Origin: Gari tellinella
Taxonomy: Eukaryota > Mollusca > Bivalvia > Cardiida > Psammobiidae
DNA length: 64,000 nucleotides
Assembly: GCA_922989275.2 (NCBI GenBank)
Contig: OV277871.1
Location: forward strand, 26,360,693-26,424,692
Direction: 5' to 3'
In this document: positions 39,151 through 50,640 of the stretch, in pieces
Layout of the letters: every line of letters begins with the position of its first letter
Numbering within the stretch: position 1 is the first letter of the stretch
Translations under genes and position numbers: made by a program
The notes under the pieces: model-generated
What the model was told of the DNA's origin: nothing
Seen by the model: the letters and a program-made list of their open reading frames with translations, nothing else
Database searches by the model: none

Positions 39151-40800
39151 TTAACTCATAATCGACCCTGAAACTTCACATAAATGGTTCCAGTTTCCAA
39201 AAAAGTCTAGTCTATTTTTTGACTAATAGGTGTTACTTTTTAGCTCACCTGTCACGTAGTGCCAAGGTGAGCTATTTTGATTGTCCTGTGTCCGTCGTCG
39301 TTCATCGTGCGTCGTTCGTCGTCAACAATTTCTTTGAACAACATCTCCTCTGAAACCACTGGATGGATTTTTACCAAACTTGGCAGGAATGATCCTTATA
39401 TGGTCCTCTTTCAAAGTTGTTCAAACATTTCCGGTCCGTTACATATCTAGGTCACAGGAGCTAAAAATAGATTATTTCAATGAAAACTTAAAAAATCTTC
39501 TTGTCTGAAACCATAGTACCCTGAGCATAGATATTTGGCACAAAGCATTGTCTTCAGGTCCTCTATCAAGATTGTTCAAATTATGTCCCTGGGGTCAAAA
39601 ATGACCCCACCCCGGGGTCGTAATTTTACATAGAGTTATATAGTGAAATCTTCAAACATCTTTTTCTCTAAAACTGATATGGCCAGAGCTTTGATATTTG
39701 GCATGGTGACACTTCTTGAAGCCTTGAACCAATGTTGTAAATATGGTTCCAGTCTGCTGCATATATAGGTCACAGGAGCTAAAAATAGATTTTTTCCAAT
39801 TAAAACTTGAAAAAATCTTCTTGTCCGAAACCACAGTACCCTGAGCTTAGATATTTGGCACAAAGCATTGTCTTCAGGTCCTCTATCAAGATTGTTCAAA
39901 TTATGTCCCTAGGGTAAAAAATGACCCCACCCCGGGGTCATAATTTTACATAGAGTTATATAGTGAAATCTTCAAACATGTATTTATCTGGAACTATTAT
40001 GGCCAGAGCTTTGATATTTATCATGGTGACACTTCTGGAAGCCCTTAACCAATATTGATTATATGGTTCTGGTCCGTTGCATATCTAGGTCACAGGAGCT
40101 AAAACTAGATTTCTTCAATGAAAACTCAAAAAAATCTTCTTGTCTGGAACCACAGTACCCTGAGCTTAGATATTTGGCACAAAGCATCATCTTTAGGTCC
40201 TCTTTCAATGTTGTTCAAATTATGTCCCTGGGGTCAAAACTGCCAAGGCCCTAGGGGTTGCAGTTTTACATAGTGTTATATAGTGAAATCTTCTTCTCTG
40301 AAACTATTATGGCCAGAGCTTTGATATTAGGCATAGTGACACTTTTTGATGTGTTTTTTTACCAATATTGCTGAAATGGTTCAGGTCTGTTGCATATCTG
40401 GGTCACATTAGCTAAAAATAGATTTTTTTCAATGAAAAGTCTTCCTGTCTGAAACCATCCATGTACAAAATATTTGACAGAACACTTAATTGTCAAGTTC
40501 ATCAGCAAGATTTTTGAAATTATGTCTCTGGGGTAAAAAATGATCTCACCCCAGGGGTTATGTGACCCTTGTGTTGGTTTGTCCAGGTGAGCGATATTTA
40601 GGCCCGCATGGGCCTCTTGTTACTATATATAATTGCAAAATGACAAACAGTGCAGAACCTGATCAGAGAGCTCTTGCAGGAGTCCTCTGATCTGGGTCTA
40701 CACTGTTTGCATAGGACAAGTGTATTGTTGAAGATTTAATGAGGAGTACCGGTATATGAATTTGTTACTTGGGTTAAATGTGTAAACTGTTAAACCTTTT
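39147..40800. mobile_element. PAL-3 copy split by a long AGCTCACC element
   Basis: 39151-39236 carries CCCTGAAACTTCACATAAATG and AGTCTAGTCTATTTTTTGAC. After the insertion, 40640-40740 continues with the core CAAACAGTGCAGAACCTGAT ... GGTCTACACTGTTTGCATAG. Confidence 0.75.
39238..40622. mobile_element. Long AGCTCACC-type element nested in PAL-3
   Basis: TTTTTAGCTCACCTGTCACG ... CAGGTGAGCGATATTTAGGC then CCTCTTGTTA. Four units of about 320 bp related to those of the 37-kb copy. Confidence 0.88.
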
Positions 40801-41455
40801 CTTTGCGGGAACACAGTTTCTCGCTTTTCAGGGGTGCTAGACCACATTTTGTTACTATAAATAGCAGTGCGGCAAACCTTGTTTGGTATGGTATCCTTCC
40901 GCCCGATTGGCTAAAAACAAGGGAAATGGACGTTACTCTTACAGAAATTCCCTAAAACTTAAATGGACCACAAACTACGTTTATAGAGAGAAATGAAACC
41001 GATAATTTTACAGTAGACTCTACAGTTGTCTGTGGCTTTCGACAATTCAATGATCCGATGTTTAAACCATAATTTATGTTGTTGTTGTTGATTGTTTCAC
41101 TTGATCGAGTATACGCGTTAGGTCACGTTCTTATATGACGTCGTTGACGTCGGTTGTTGTTATGGCTTGAAAGTAGAACGCATATAAAGGAAGAAATGGA
41201 CGTTTTGATAACTTTTACTATTCAAAATTGCTTGGATTCAATAAAAACGTTTGTATTTCTGAGTTGTGATCTAAAATGGGACGTTTTCTTCTTAAAACGT
41301 GTGTACAAATAAATGTTAAAGCCAAGCTGAAATAGCGCGACTTTTAAACAGCTGTTTGTTGCTATTGGATATGGAATGTGTGATTCGGATAAAAAGTAGG
41401 TCTTTACAATTCCTTTAATTAACTCGTTTTAACGGTAATTTTAAGCGAGAAAAAT
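40801..41455. other. Unannotated, less repetitive stretch
   Basis: Contains TGACGTCGTTGACGTCGG at 41137 and a CATATAAAGG word at 41180, which look promoter-like, but no downstream exon was recognised. It may belong to the element that carries the palindrome at 41456. Confidence 0.35.
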
Positions 41456-41606
41456 AATCAAGCACGGCTTTTGGTAAAGACGGGGGATTCTATACCCTCG
41501 GTTTGTCTGTTCCTGTCGGAAACTCGCTAAAGCTCGTTTCCGACTGGGAACAGACAAACCTCGGGTATAAAATTCCCCGTCTTTACCAAAAGCCGTGCTT
41601 GATTCT
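41456..41606. repeat. Near-perfect 150-bp palindrome
   Basis: AATCAAGCACGGCTTTTGGT ... ACCAAAAGCCGTGCTTGATT, with GTTTGTCTGTTCC / GGAACAGACAAAC and GTCGGAAAC / GTTTCCGAC closing to a short TCGCTAAAGC loop. Only a few mismatches across about 68-bp arms. Confidence 0.95.
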
Positions 41607-41614
41607 ATTAATAA

Positions 41615-41700
41615 TCATTCACAAACAGTGCAGATCCAGATTTATAAGTGGGATCTCCTGAAAGAGCCCTTTGATCACGGCTTGCACTGGTTGCCTTAAT
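41615..41700. repeat. PAL-3-type core remnant
   Basis: CACAAACAGTGCAGATCCAG ... TGATCACGGCTTGCACTGG; arms mispaired. Confidence 0.5.
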
Positions 41701-41790
41701 TTGAGACACTTTGGGAAAATTTTCTCAGAGGTAAAAATAGACTGGTAATTAGTTAGAAAATGGATGAGTTCATTTGGAAAGTCAGCAGTA

Positions 41791-42042
41791 TTAACCCTTT
41801 CCCCCATAGAAGCGATTTTTAGCGTATTTAATTTATTCCTCCGCTGAAGAAAATAGTTCCAGTTTATACCCTCAAGAACAATTACCATTACAAGTATTTT
41901 ATATAGCCTAGCAGATTTTAGCTTAAAGCTGGCTGAAAGTAAAGCAGAATGTTCATTAAGGCACATTCTGCTTTACTTTCAACCTGCTTTAAGTGGCCAG
42001 ATGTCTTCAAAACTAGAAACAGGCTATGAGGTATAGGGTTAA
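41791..42042. mobile_element. PAL-1, complete
   Basis: TTAACCCTTTCCCCCATAGAA ... GAGGTATAGGGTTAA; dyad 41924-41993. Length 252 bp. Confidence 0.9.
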
Positions 42043-42079
42043 GGGTTAAGGAAACAATGTCAGGAAAAATGTACAATAA

Positions 42080-42215
42080 ACTTAAACCATTGAACCCTAG
42101 CAATAAGTATACTAGTCATTTACAAACTAAGTATGTGTGAAGAGTACACTTGTCCTATGCAAACACTGTAGACCCTGGTCAGAGGGCTGCACTGTTTGTC
42201 ATGTTACAATATATT
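42080..42215. mobile_element. PAL-3 (reverse) fragment
   Basis: TTGAACCCTAGCAATAAGTA ... GAAGAGTACACTTGTCCTAT then GCAAACACTGTAGACCCTGG; half of the core lost. Confidence 0.65.
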
Positions 42216-42229
42216 GCAGAAAGCAACCT

Positions 42230-42470
42230 GTAGTAGTCATAAATGTATTCCTCTGCTGAGAAATATCAATCAATCAAAATAGTTCCAATTTATACAATGG
42301 TGAATATGCTCCATAAGAACATGTTTAGTACTACATCCTGCAGATAGTAGCAAAGAAGGCTGATGAAAAGCAGATTGCAGCTTATGGCACATTCTGCTTT
42401 TTTTCAACTTGCTTTAAGTGGTTTACTGTCTTTAAAACTTGAAATAGGCTAAGTGGTAAAGGGTAAATCT
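42230..42470. mobile_element. PAL-1, degraded
   Basis: TAAATGTATTCCTCTGCTGAG ... GTGGTTTACTGTCTTTAAAAC. Dyad partly kept at 42350-42420. Confidence 0.65.
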
Positions 42471-42682
42471 GTAACATTGTCGCTTCATCTTCTTGAGTGA
42501 ATACTGCTCTAGTGAGAATTCAGCAGTATTAATCTTATTCACTTTAAAAGGGAGATAACTCCTTTTATCATGTGATGAAATTTAACATCCTAGTTATCTA
42601 CCTTTGAAAGATACATGGGATAAAACTTATTTTGGTATTGAACAGATGATTTTAGCACATAAAGGGTAAATGCTTATAGGAG

Positions 42683-42960
42683 TTTTAACCCATCACTTCA
42701 TAAATAGGGCTCTTTTTCACGCCTTTAATTTATTGTTCCACTGAAGAAAATAGTCCCAAAATGTAGTCATGAACATGCATCATAAGAAATATTTTCTAAA
42801 CCCTAGCATAATAATTATTGGTAGCTTAAGGTTACTGTGACATTCTGCTTTACATTCAGCCAGCTTTAAGCTACCATCTGATAGGATATAGGAAAGTTTT
42901 CTTGTAGTGCATATTCATAACTAGAATAAAATGCAGCTATTTTCTTTAGCAGAGTAACTT
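42683..42960. mobile_element. PAL-1, one dyad arm deleted
   Basis: TTAACCCATCACTTCATAAATA, then TTGGTAGCTTAAGG / ACATTCTGCTTTACATTCAG. Right edge unclear. Confidence 0.65.
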
Positions 42961-43130
42961 GACTAGTTCGGGTGAAAAAGACAGGAATTGCTTTTTCCGT
43001 AATGGCGGACGCTAATTTGCATATTTGAAAGCATTGTGTGCCACTAAGTACTTTTAAAATATCTTTATCACATTCTCTGATATTAAACCAATAAATATAG
43101 ACACTTTTTGTATCTCTTTGTAGCGCTGTA

Positions 43131-43405
43131 CAGGCCCGTAGGAAGCAAAATTGGATTGGGGGGGCACCCTCTATATTGGTCACTCAACATTGGGGGGGGC
43201 ACCACCAATTTTTTGTCTTTTGACAACGTTTTTTTTTTTTTTTTTATTTGGTTGTGCGTTAAATTTTAGGTAAAAACAAGCGTTTATAGGCCTTTTTTAG
43301 TACAAATATATAAAAATTTGCTTGCTTACTATAATTGGCAAAATTATTGGGGGGGCATGGCCCCCCCCCCCCCCCCCCTTGCCCCCCCCTGTTCCTACGG
43401 GCCTG
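43131..43405. mobile_element. hAT-like MITE, CAGGCCCGTAGGAA ends
   Basis: CAGGCCCGTAGGAA / TTCCTACGGGCCTG; target duplication CTGTA (43126-43130 and 43406-43410). Interior holds GGGGGGG and CCCCCCC runs and a T18 tract. Confidence 0.92.
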
Positions 43406-43504
43406 CTGTATAAAAGAGTTATTAAGAACATGTTTCAAGAATCCTAATAATTTGGTTGCCATTTTGTTTAAGCAAATTAGATAGTCAAAAACTCAAAATT
43501 TCGC

Positions 43505-43888
43505 TTGGGAACCGGGATTATAAGAATCGACCATGATTGTTGATGTGGGAGAAAATTCCTATCCCACATCAACGAAACGAATGGTGGATTTTTTTCTCCC
43601 ATTTAAATCATTAAAACATGATATAAATAACGAAATAATTGCAGTTTCTGTGCACTTTTTTACGCCAAAACATGAGATTGTTTATAGGTAACGTCATAAG
43701 AAATGACGTCATTTAGTTACCCGCGTCATGCAGAGCTTGTGGTAAAGCGGGGCAAACAATAAAAGATGTCACATGGTATGGAGTATAGAGTCATTCCACA
43801 TGGGGAATATCTCTATCTCACACGGACGAAAATGGGAGAAAATCAGATTCAGCATACTTGAATTATGTTAAATAGACCGGTTCCCAAC
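43505..43888. mobile_element. Inverted-repeat element, TTGGGAACCGG ends
   Basis: TTGGGAACCGGG at the left and ACCGGTTCCCAA at the right. Interior has GATGTGGGAGAAAAT / ATCCCACATCAAC and GTAACGTCATAAG / ATGACGTCATTTAGTTAC pairs. No target duplication identified. Confidence 0.65.
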
Positions 43889-44224
43889 TTTTACCCAAAA
43901 ATGCCGTTCAACTTGTTTACAGAGCCCTTTTCCTGAAATCCAGCTAGTCTATAATAAGTTAAGTGTGTTAAACGATACGTTTATGCAGTAATGGATTAAA
44001 GATCTCAAAACTTTTTCATTGAATTTAGGATTTACTTTATTATTGGTATAGGCTAAGTGGGTGATTTAATTTTTGTCTAAAATGTGACATTAACTGACTC
44101 AGAGTATCTATTCAGGATTCTATTATTTTGATTTCAAAGTTTTCCAGGTAAATGGATATTCACTCAATTTGAAAAAGTTGCAAATAACTATTTAAACAAT
44201 GATATTTTGACATTTATAGTAACT

Positions 44225-44345
44225 TTTCAGATGATAGCTTAAATCAGGTTAAAACTAAAGCAGGTTAAAAACTAAATCATTATGCTCCATAATAAAGGAG
44301 CATTCTGGTTTACTTTCCACCTGCTTAAAGAAGTGGTCACCTGAC
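44225..44345. mobile_element. PAL-1 core fragment
   Basis: GATGATAGCTTAAATCAGGTT ... CCACCTGCTTAAAGAAGTGG; outer ends absent. Confidence 0.6.
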
Positions 44346-44515
44346 TTTGAGGAAATACTGTTGTTTTCTTTTTAAAATGTCTTAGTCATGATTAATATTA
44401 ACTTTTAAAAAAAAATAAAACCCTGAATACCCAAACATGCATGATAGATTGTGTTTATCCTTTGTTTGATAAATCTTGTGGTTTAATAAAATTTTGTTTA
44501 CACCGATAATAACAG

Positions 44516-44695
44516 GGCTCCAGATAAGGGGAGTATTTCAGAAATTAAAATTTCAAAGTTTGCAATAAATTCCATGGTATAACTACAAAGAGACAATCCT
44601 TTAGTATTAAATGAGTAGTCACAACATGGGAGTTAGTACAGACATGGAGATTTGTAGTTTACTCCCATTCATCTCTTTTGAACCCAGCAATAGCC
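44516..44695. mobile_element. PAL-2, degraded
   Basis: CAGGGCTCCAGATAAGGGGA, a weakened dyad and ACTCCCATTCATCTCTTTTG. Right CCCTG mutated. Confidence 0.7.
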
Positions 44696-44723
44696 ATTGC
44701 TTTTCTTTGAAGCCTTGCAGTAA

Positions 44724-45006
44724 CCGGCTGCGTGGCTTAGTGGTAGAGCGTCCGCTTGCAGTGCGGGAGGTTGTGGGTTCAATCCCCGGCCGGGTCAAAC
44801 CAAAGACTTAAAAATTGGTAGTATTGGCTTCCCTCCTTGGCGCTCAGGATTTCGGGTTAGCATTACAACTGGTTCGTCGGTGTCAGGATAAAGTGACCGG
44901 CCGGGTACAGTCCCATTGGTGCACCTAAAAAGTGCCCCTGCTCGTAATACCCGAAAGGGGCGTGTAGCAGTATATAGAGAAAGAAAGAAAGAAAGAAAGA
45001 AAGAAA
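44724..45006 (+). mobile_element. tRNA-headed SINE, young copy
   Basis: Head CCGGCTGCGTGGCTTAGTGG ... CCGCTTGCAGTGCGG ... GTGGGTTCAATCCCCGGCCG folds as a tRNA with a GCA anticodon (cysteine-like). A body of about 180 bp follows (CTTCCCTCCTTGGCGCTCAG; AAGTGACCGGCCGGGTACAG), then a GAAA tail. A and B boxes are intact, so Pol III transcription is plausible. Confidence 0.92.
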
Positions 45007-45146
45007 ATAACTTTCTTTGAATCTAAGTACAACATTCTAGTTTTCTGTTTAAGCCCAAATCCTGCCTTTCTGTTTTAACACAATAACATAATGGCTTCAT
45101 TTAAGTGCAACATTCTGGCTTTCTATTTGAGCCCATGATGGCATCA

Positions 45147-45398
45147 TTAACCCATTACACCATAGCCTGTTTCTAGTGTTGAAGATAGGTGACTACTTAA
45201 AGCAGGTTGAAAGTAAAGCAGAATGCACCTTAAGGCGCATTCTGCTTTACGTTCAGCCTGCTTTAAGCTACATTCTGTTAGAATATAGAAAATATTTTGT
45301 ATGCTACGTATTCATGACTGTATAAATTGGAACCATTTTCTTTAGTGGATGAATAATATAGAGGCGTTAAAATGCGCATTTATGGGGTAATGGGTTAA
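45147..45398. mobile_element. PAL-1 (reverse), complete
   Basis: TTAACCCATTACACCATAGCC ... ATGGGGTAATGGGTTAA; dyad 45197-45268. Length 252 bp. Confidence 0.92.
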
Positions 45399-45653
45399 AG
45401 CCCAATGTTGTGACTTTCTGTTTTAGCCGACAAAAATCAAGCAGTGAGGGGTTTCCCATAGAACAGAACAAGAACAGAACAAATCTTTGAGGTGTTTCCC
45501 ATAGAGATTTCTATTAATTGGGAAACTATTACAAACTTGTGGTTTGCACAAGTTATTGACCCACTTACACAAGTTGTGAATTTAATTGGTACTATGGCAC
45601 TAGTAACAGGCTAACTGACAGGTGTTAAATGGAGTTAACAGAGGCTATTAGTT

Positions 45654-45890
45654 AAACCATTCCCCGTAATTTATTACTCCACTTAAGAAAATAATTCCAA
45701 TTTATACATTAATAAATATGTATCATAAGAAGTATTTACTTTTATCCTATCAGATGGTAGTTAAAGCAGGCTCAAAGTAAAGCAGAATGTGCTTAAAAGC
45801 ACATTTTGCTTTACTTTCAACCTGCTTTAAGTGGTCATCTAAAATCAATACTTGAAGCAGGATATGGAGTAAAGGGTTAAGCAGACTTAA
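45654..45890. mobile_element. PAL-1
   Basis: TTAAACCATTCCCCGTAATT ... ATGGAGTAAAGGGTTAA; dyad 45762-45832. Confidence 0.82.
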
Positions 45891-45959
45891 GCTATAAACC
45901 TTTCTCCTGCTATTGAAAGCAGACCTAGATCAGCCAGCAGTATTCTGCTTTACTTATTA

Positions 45960-47600
45960 CCTGCTTTAACCAAATACCCAATAAATACGCTTTTTTACGC
46001 CTCTAATATGTTCCTCTACTGAAGAAAAAAATCCAATTTATAGTGTTACAAATAAGAATCATAAGAAATATTTTCTACAGTCTACACACGATACTACGAT
46101 TCTCGTTTCTACGAAATACCGGTCTACTACGAATAACAACGCAGGTCCCGGCCGATTTTGTTCTTTATCTAACGGTTAAAAGATGCATTATAACGAAAAT
46201 GCGAAATAACGAAAAACACGTTATTACGATAAGGTTTCGTAGTCCCTTCAAAACAAAAACAGTAGTAAAAAGATGCATTTGTACGAATCGCACCTGTGGG
46301 GTTTTTCACACTTACGAAAGAGACATCCGTTGCTCGCGTCGGCTTAATTATCCATTGTTTACACACTCGGCTGCCCGATACGCTTTACCGCCCAACCTGT
46401 TATGATCAGCACACGGCAGTGTTTGTTTGTAGCAAGTTACACTGCTTAACTATATGTCGCAAATGATAAAAACATAATTTGATATAATTATGCATGTAAT
46501 TATCTGAGATGTTTTCAATCACACCATATCGTGATTAGCAGACGAGCGTGTTTGTTTGTTGCAATTGTAAATAGAGTGAATAAAGTCAATGTCGCAAAGA
46601 ATATAAAAATAAGCAACCGTTACACTGATAATCATATCTGCTTACTACGGCTATCATACGTTTATTAACAATATTACATCTGAAACTACGAAGACGATTC
46701 TGCAAGACAATTTTACGACGCTGTAAATTGATATCAGCATTCTGAGATTCAGAATTTTATCAATTTACAATTTCCTAGCAATCTAGTGAAGGACCCGGTC
46801 AGCCGGGGGATAACTGGATAGAAAAAATGTCGGCGACGGGGAAGAGGGGAGTCAACTCGGCGTCTGATCTGGATCAAAATTGTTTGTCACTCATTATCAA
46901 CTTTTCTTTTGTTAAAAAAGACGACATATTTGAAGCATATGACAGCATCGTAAGGGTTAATAATAAGGCGCGTGCTAGTGTTGCTATCCATTGTGTTATG
47001 TTTGCTATGCGTTCTGTTATTTATTGCGTTTAATTTGTATGCATAAATTGTGTTTGTCTGAATAAAAATGTAAACATATTGGTTCGTTGCTTGTGTTTTA
47101 AATTGCCTCTTCTTACCAGTGGAGAAAACCTTTTTCTTTCCCGTTTACGCATTCGCGTAGCAGTAAAGTGTAGAAAATTACAGCTTTAAAAAAAATTACT
47201 TTCTCACGATTTATTTAAGCAAACATTTTGGAGCCTCATCAGACGCCGGGTTACCCGCCGTTTGATCTGTATGCAATGGAAATTATAGTTTTAGCAATGC
47301 TATTACACATGTCAATAGGACCTACATACGGCATACCAGACCTATGCATGGCAGATACATGTACGAAGAGGTAAGTGGAAATCCCATCGTATTCGGAAGA
47401 TGCATTGCTACGAAAATGCAATACTACGAACAAATGGCGAGACCCGGTGCCGATTCGTAGTATCGCGTGTAGACTGTATATTCTAGCAGATAATAGCTTA
47501 AAGCAGGCTGAAATGTAAGCAGAATGCACCCTAAGGCGCATTCTGCTTTACTGTCACCTATTTTCAAAACTAGAAACAGGCTATGGGGTAATGGGTTAGC
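45960..47600. mobile_element. PAL-1 split by a 1.4-kb TA-flanked element
   Basis: Left part ACCAAATACCCAATAAATACG ... GAAATATTTTCTA; right part TATTCTAGCAGATAATAGC ... CTATGGGGTAATGGGTTA. Joined, they give the usual TTTTCTATATTCTAGCAG. Confidence 0.82.
46078..47476. mobile_element. TA-flanked element, CAGTCTACACACGATACTAC ends
   Basis: The left end recurs inverted at the right (GTAGTATCGCGTGTAGACTG), with TA outside both ends. Subterminal CTACGAA words abound (TACTACGAATAAC, ACTACGAACAAATG). No transposase: the two 65-120-codon frames near 46043-46405 overlap antisense and lack motifs. Contains PAL-5-like words near 46850 and 47110-47280. Confidence 0.85.
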
Positions 47601-47674
47601 AAATGAACAATTCCAGTTTCCAATTAAGTCAAGTCCATGTTTGATTAACTAGGGCTGTTAATCACAATATACAT

Positions 47675-47960
47675 GTACAGTTAAACCTGTCTAAACGGTC
47701 ACCTCCAAACAACGGTCACCTGTCAACAACGGCCAGTCTGAATTCCTCCCGGCCAATTTCCTTCTTAATTGACCTCTGAGTAACAGTCTCCTGCCGTCTG
47801 CGGCCAACGGTCACTGAAACTGGCTGTTTTGACACCTCTTACCCCAAACAGCGGCCAGGCTAAGACACAGAGGGATCACCTGCCGAGCGTGGCCGGTGGC
47901 CACTAAATCGGCTGGTTTTGACACCCCTTACAGCAGCCAAATAACACAATTGAATGGGTG
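47675..47960. mobile_element. pogo/Tigger-like terminal segment
   Basis: ACAGTTAAACCTGTCTAAAC then GGTCACCTCCAAACAACGGTC and reiterated CGGCCA...GGTCACTGAAACTGGC words. The matching right end was not placed with confidence. Confidence 0.55.
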
Positions 47961-48427
47961 CAATTTCGCCAATGTCGGCCGCCATCTTTGTTATGGATGC
48001 GCATGATTTAATAATTGGGAGCCGTTCTATGGTGCTCAATGACAGTTTGCAACAGACTATTGTGTTTCAAAGAAGCCACATTATGATTAAAGAATTTTAA
48101 AAAAAATTGTTTGTTTTATATGTTGTCCAATTAATATTGAACATGTCCGTTGCTGCTCATGTTTGGATGATTGTTTATAACAACGTTGACCAGATTGAAC
48201 AAATGATTGGGTGATTGTCTAAAATGGTCTCATCCAGATTAAAGATGCAATTGCATTGGTTCATGGTGATTAACCAATACAATACAATTGTTTTGTTTTG
48301 TTTTTGATGTAAGACACCTTGGCAGATACGAAATTGTGAAATAATAAATTAAGTCATTTCTAGTTTAATCATTGCGCTATACAAAGTTGTGACGGAAATG
48401 GACGGTATATTAACACTTCTAGTGTTT

Positions 48428-48512
48428 GTCTTGGTTGCGAAGTTAAGCAACGTTCTGCGCGGTCTAACTGGATGGGTGACCGGCAGGGTTAACCGTTGGC
48501 CCGATACACGTT
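48428..48512 (+). pseudogene. Diverged 5S rRNA-like fragment
   Basis: GCGAAGTTAAGCAACGTTCT then GGTCTAACTGGATGGGTGACC and GTTGGCCCGATAC resemble the middle and 3' part of 5S rRNA, with several changes. Probably a 5S-derived SINE or pseudogene; unrelated in flanks to the copy at 8704. Confidence 0.65.
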
Positions 48513-48519
48513 ACAAAGT

Positions 48520-49237
48520 CAAAAATAAATAGGAAAATTAACAATGCCGCCGAGGAAGTTTCCGACTGTGCTATAGATTCTAATATTCAACAACTGCTTT
48601 CATATCACTTCGACATTTATGTTCGGCAATGTCCATGTTTTAGTCAGAACCTCATTATCATAATTGGCGTCCTTTCCAAATAAACACCAGCAATAAATTC
48701 ACGGTGTATTGTGAGTGTTTCCATTGAAATGATGAAAATCCCAGTACATTTAAGAATCTGAGCAACAAATTAATTATTCAGACAAGCAAATAATGAAAAT
48801 ATCGGCTTTAGAACAGTCTTTCATTCTTTTAAGCAAAATGATTACGAAGCTATTTGTCCTTTGAGTTACCCGCCCTTTTCCGTATTTTCTCGAAAGGGGC
48901 GATGAAACATTATTCAAATATCCCTATCTACCAATCAAAATGAGAAAATGCGATCACGTGACCAAAACCCTTCTGAGTTAGCTATCTACCGAGACATTTG
49001 ATTTTAACACGGATATCCGTTCCAAAAATGATGATCGTGATATTTATTGAAACTTCAAAGACTCTGAATTCTTAAAGCCCTATATCAAGTTCTATATAGC
49101 AGTCCCCCCCCAATCACAGCTTGATACTTGGTGATTAGATCGCCCTTATCAGGGTATGTTTATTACAAACAAATTATCACAGCAGGGTACTAATTGATAG
49201 ATGTAGACCAATATAGGGGCAAGTGATAGCTGTGCAT
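48520..49237. other. Unannotated stretch
   Basis: No gene, RNA or repeat recognised. The sequence is less repetitive than its surroundings. Confidence 0.4.
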
Positions 49238-49453
49238 TTAACCCTTAAGCTGTGGATCGTGAGTTGACTGTTATTTTTTCAAACAGTTTGGATCCAGATC
49301 TGATGCTGCATAATGTCGCATCTGATCTGTATCCAAACTGTATACCAGTTATCGCTCAGACTTTTTTAATTGAAATATGTACAAATCTAATTTAAATATT
49401 GTTTGCAGACGACAATTTAAAAGCAGAAGCTATTACTGCAGGGTAAGGGTTAA
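49238..49453. mobile_element. PAL-8, TTAA-flanked palindromic MITE
   Basis: TTAACCCTTAAGCTGTGG ... GCAGGGTAAGGGTTAA. Core CAAACAGTTTGGATCCAGAT / ATCTGTATCCAAACTG. Confidence 0.78.
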
Positions 49454-49863
49454 GAACACAGTGATATTGTCTGTAGATTAAAAATTGATGAAATTGATTT
49501 TATTTTATTAATCTGTAATTTTGGGTCTTATAATATAATACATAACAAAACAGTGGATTAGCAATCTAGCTTTAATAAATAACATCAAGCATAATACCAA
49601 GCAAGTCAAAACATTACATTTACAATCATCAACTATCAAACTACATTTAAAAAAGGCAAACTGCATAGATCCAGATCAAATTCTCAGTTACAAAGCACAT
49701 GAGCTGGAGCCATACTAAAGACTTTAGGGCAAATAGTTATTAGCTAAATATTTGATATGTTTGATCAGCATGAATCTTTTTAATAACAATTCCAGTTTCT
49801 CAAAAAGTCTAGTCCATTGTAACTATAAAGAAAATGCTTTACTTTCTTGGCATTTTCTTGTGA

Positions 49864-50640
49864 TTTAACCCATTACTCCATAAAAACACATTTGACACAT
49901 TTTATGTATTAGATCTACTACTCTGAAGAGAAAACTTCCACTTTTTACTACATTAATATGCAAAATAATATATCCTAGCAGATTGTAGCAGAGATTAATC
50001 GGAATTTGCCTTCTGTTTCATTCTGCTTTACTTTCAACGTGCTGTATGTGGTCACATGTTGTTTACACACTACCCCATAAACACACCTTTTTACACATTT
50101 TCTTTAATTCATCCATTGAAGAAAATTTATCCATTTGATATTGTTATAAATGGGAAAATAAGATATATATCCTATATAATAGCAAATGGTAGCTTAAAGC
50201 AGAGTGAAAGTAAAGAAAAATGCCTTAACCCTATACCCCATAAATACCCTTTTTACGTCTGTAATTTATTTCTCCTTCGAGGAAAATAGCTCCAATTTAT
50301 ACAGTTATGAAAATGTATGAAAAGAAATATTTTCAATATTCTAGCAGATGGTAGCTTAAAGCAGGCTTTAAGTAAAGCAGAATGTGCCTTAAGGCACATT
50401 CTGCTCTACTTTCAACCTGCTTTAAGTGGCCACTTGTATTCAAACAAAGAATTAATCCTCTGCAAACATGGTCTAAATATATATATAACTCTGAATAAGA
50501 ATTTTACGAGATATAGTATTTATCCTAGCAGACGGTTGCTTAAAGCAGGATGAAAGTAAAGCACATTCTGCTCTACTTTCAACCTGCTTTAAATGATCAC
50601 CTGTATTCAAACAAAGCATTTTAAAGGGTTAATCTTCTAG
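49864..50640. mobile_element. Cluster of three or four PAL-1 copies, partly nested
   Basis: 49866-50060 decayed copy; 50066-50228 left half ending AAAAATGCCTTAA, where a further copy starts (TTAACCCTATACCCCATAAA); full dyad 50354-50426; a second hairpin 50538-50592. One junction sits on the TTAA of the dyad centre. Confidence 0.7.

Noticed and set aside
37748..40254. Several 60-87-codon frames around 37.7-40.3 kb
   Set aside because: All lie in tandem units of the long AGCTCACC-type elements and resemble each other only because the units do.
41134..41190. CRE/TATA promoter of an unknown gene
   Set aside because: TGACGTC and TATAAAGG words are present, but no exon follows and a transposon palindrome lies downstream; kept only as a note.
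44724..44797. Genuine tRNA-Cys gene
   Set aside because: Continuous with a SINE body and GAAA tail, and a diverged second copy with the same body exists at 15046. It is a SINE head.
46043..46405. 120-codon plus-strand frame
   Set aside because: Starts in PAL-1 and runs across the boundary of the 1.4-kb TA-flanked element, with an equally open antisense frame. No recognisable domain.
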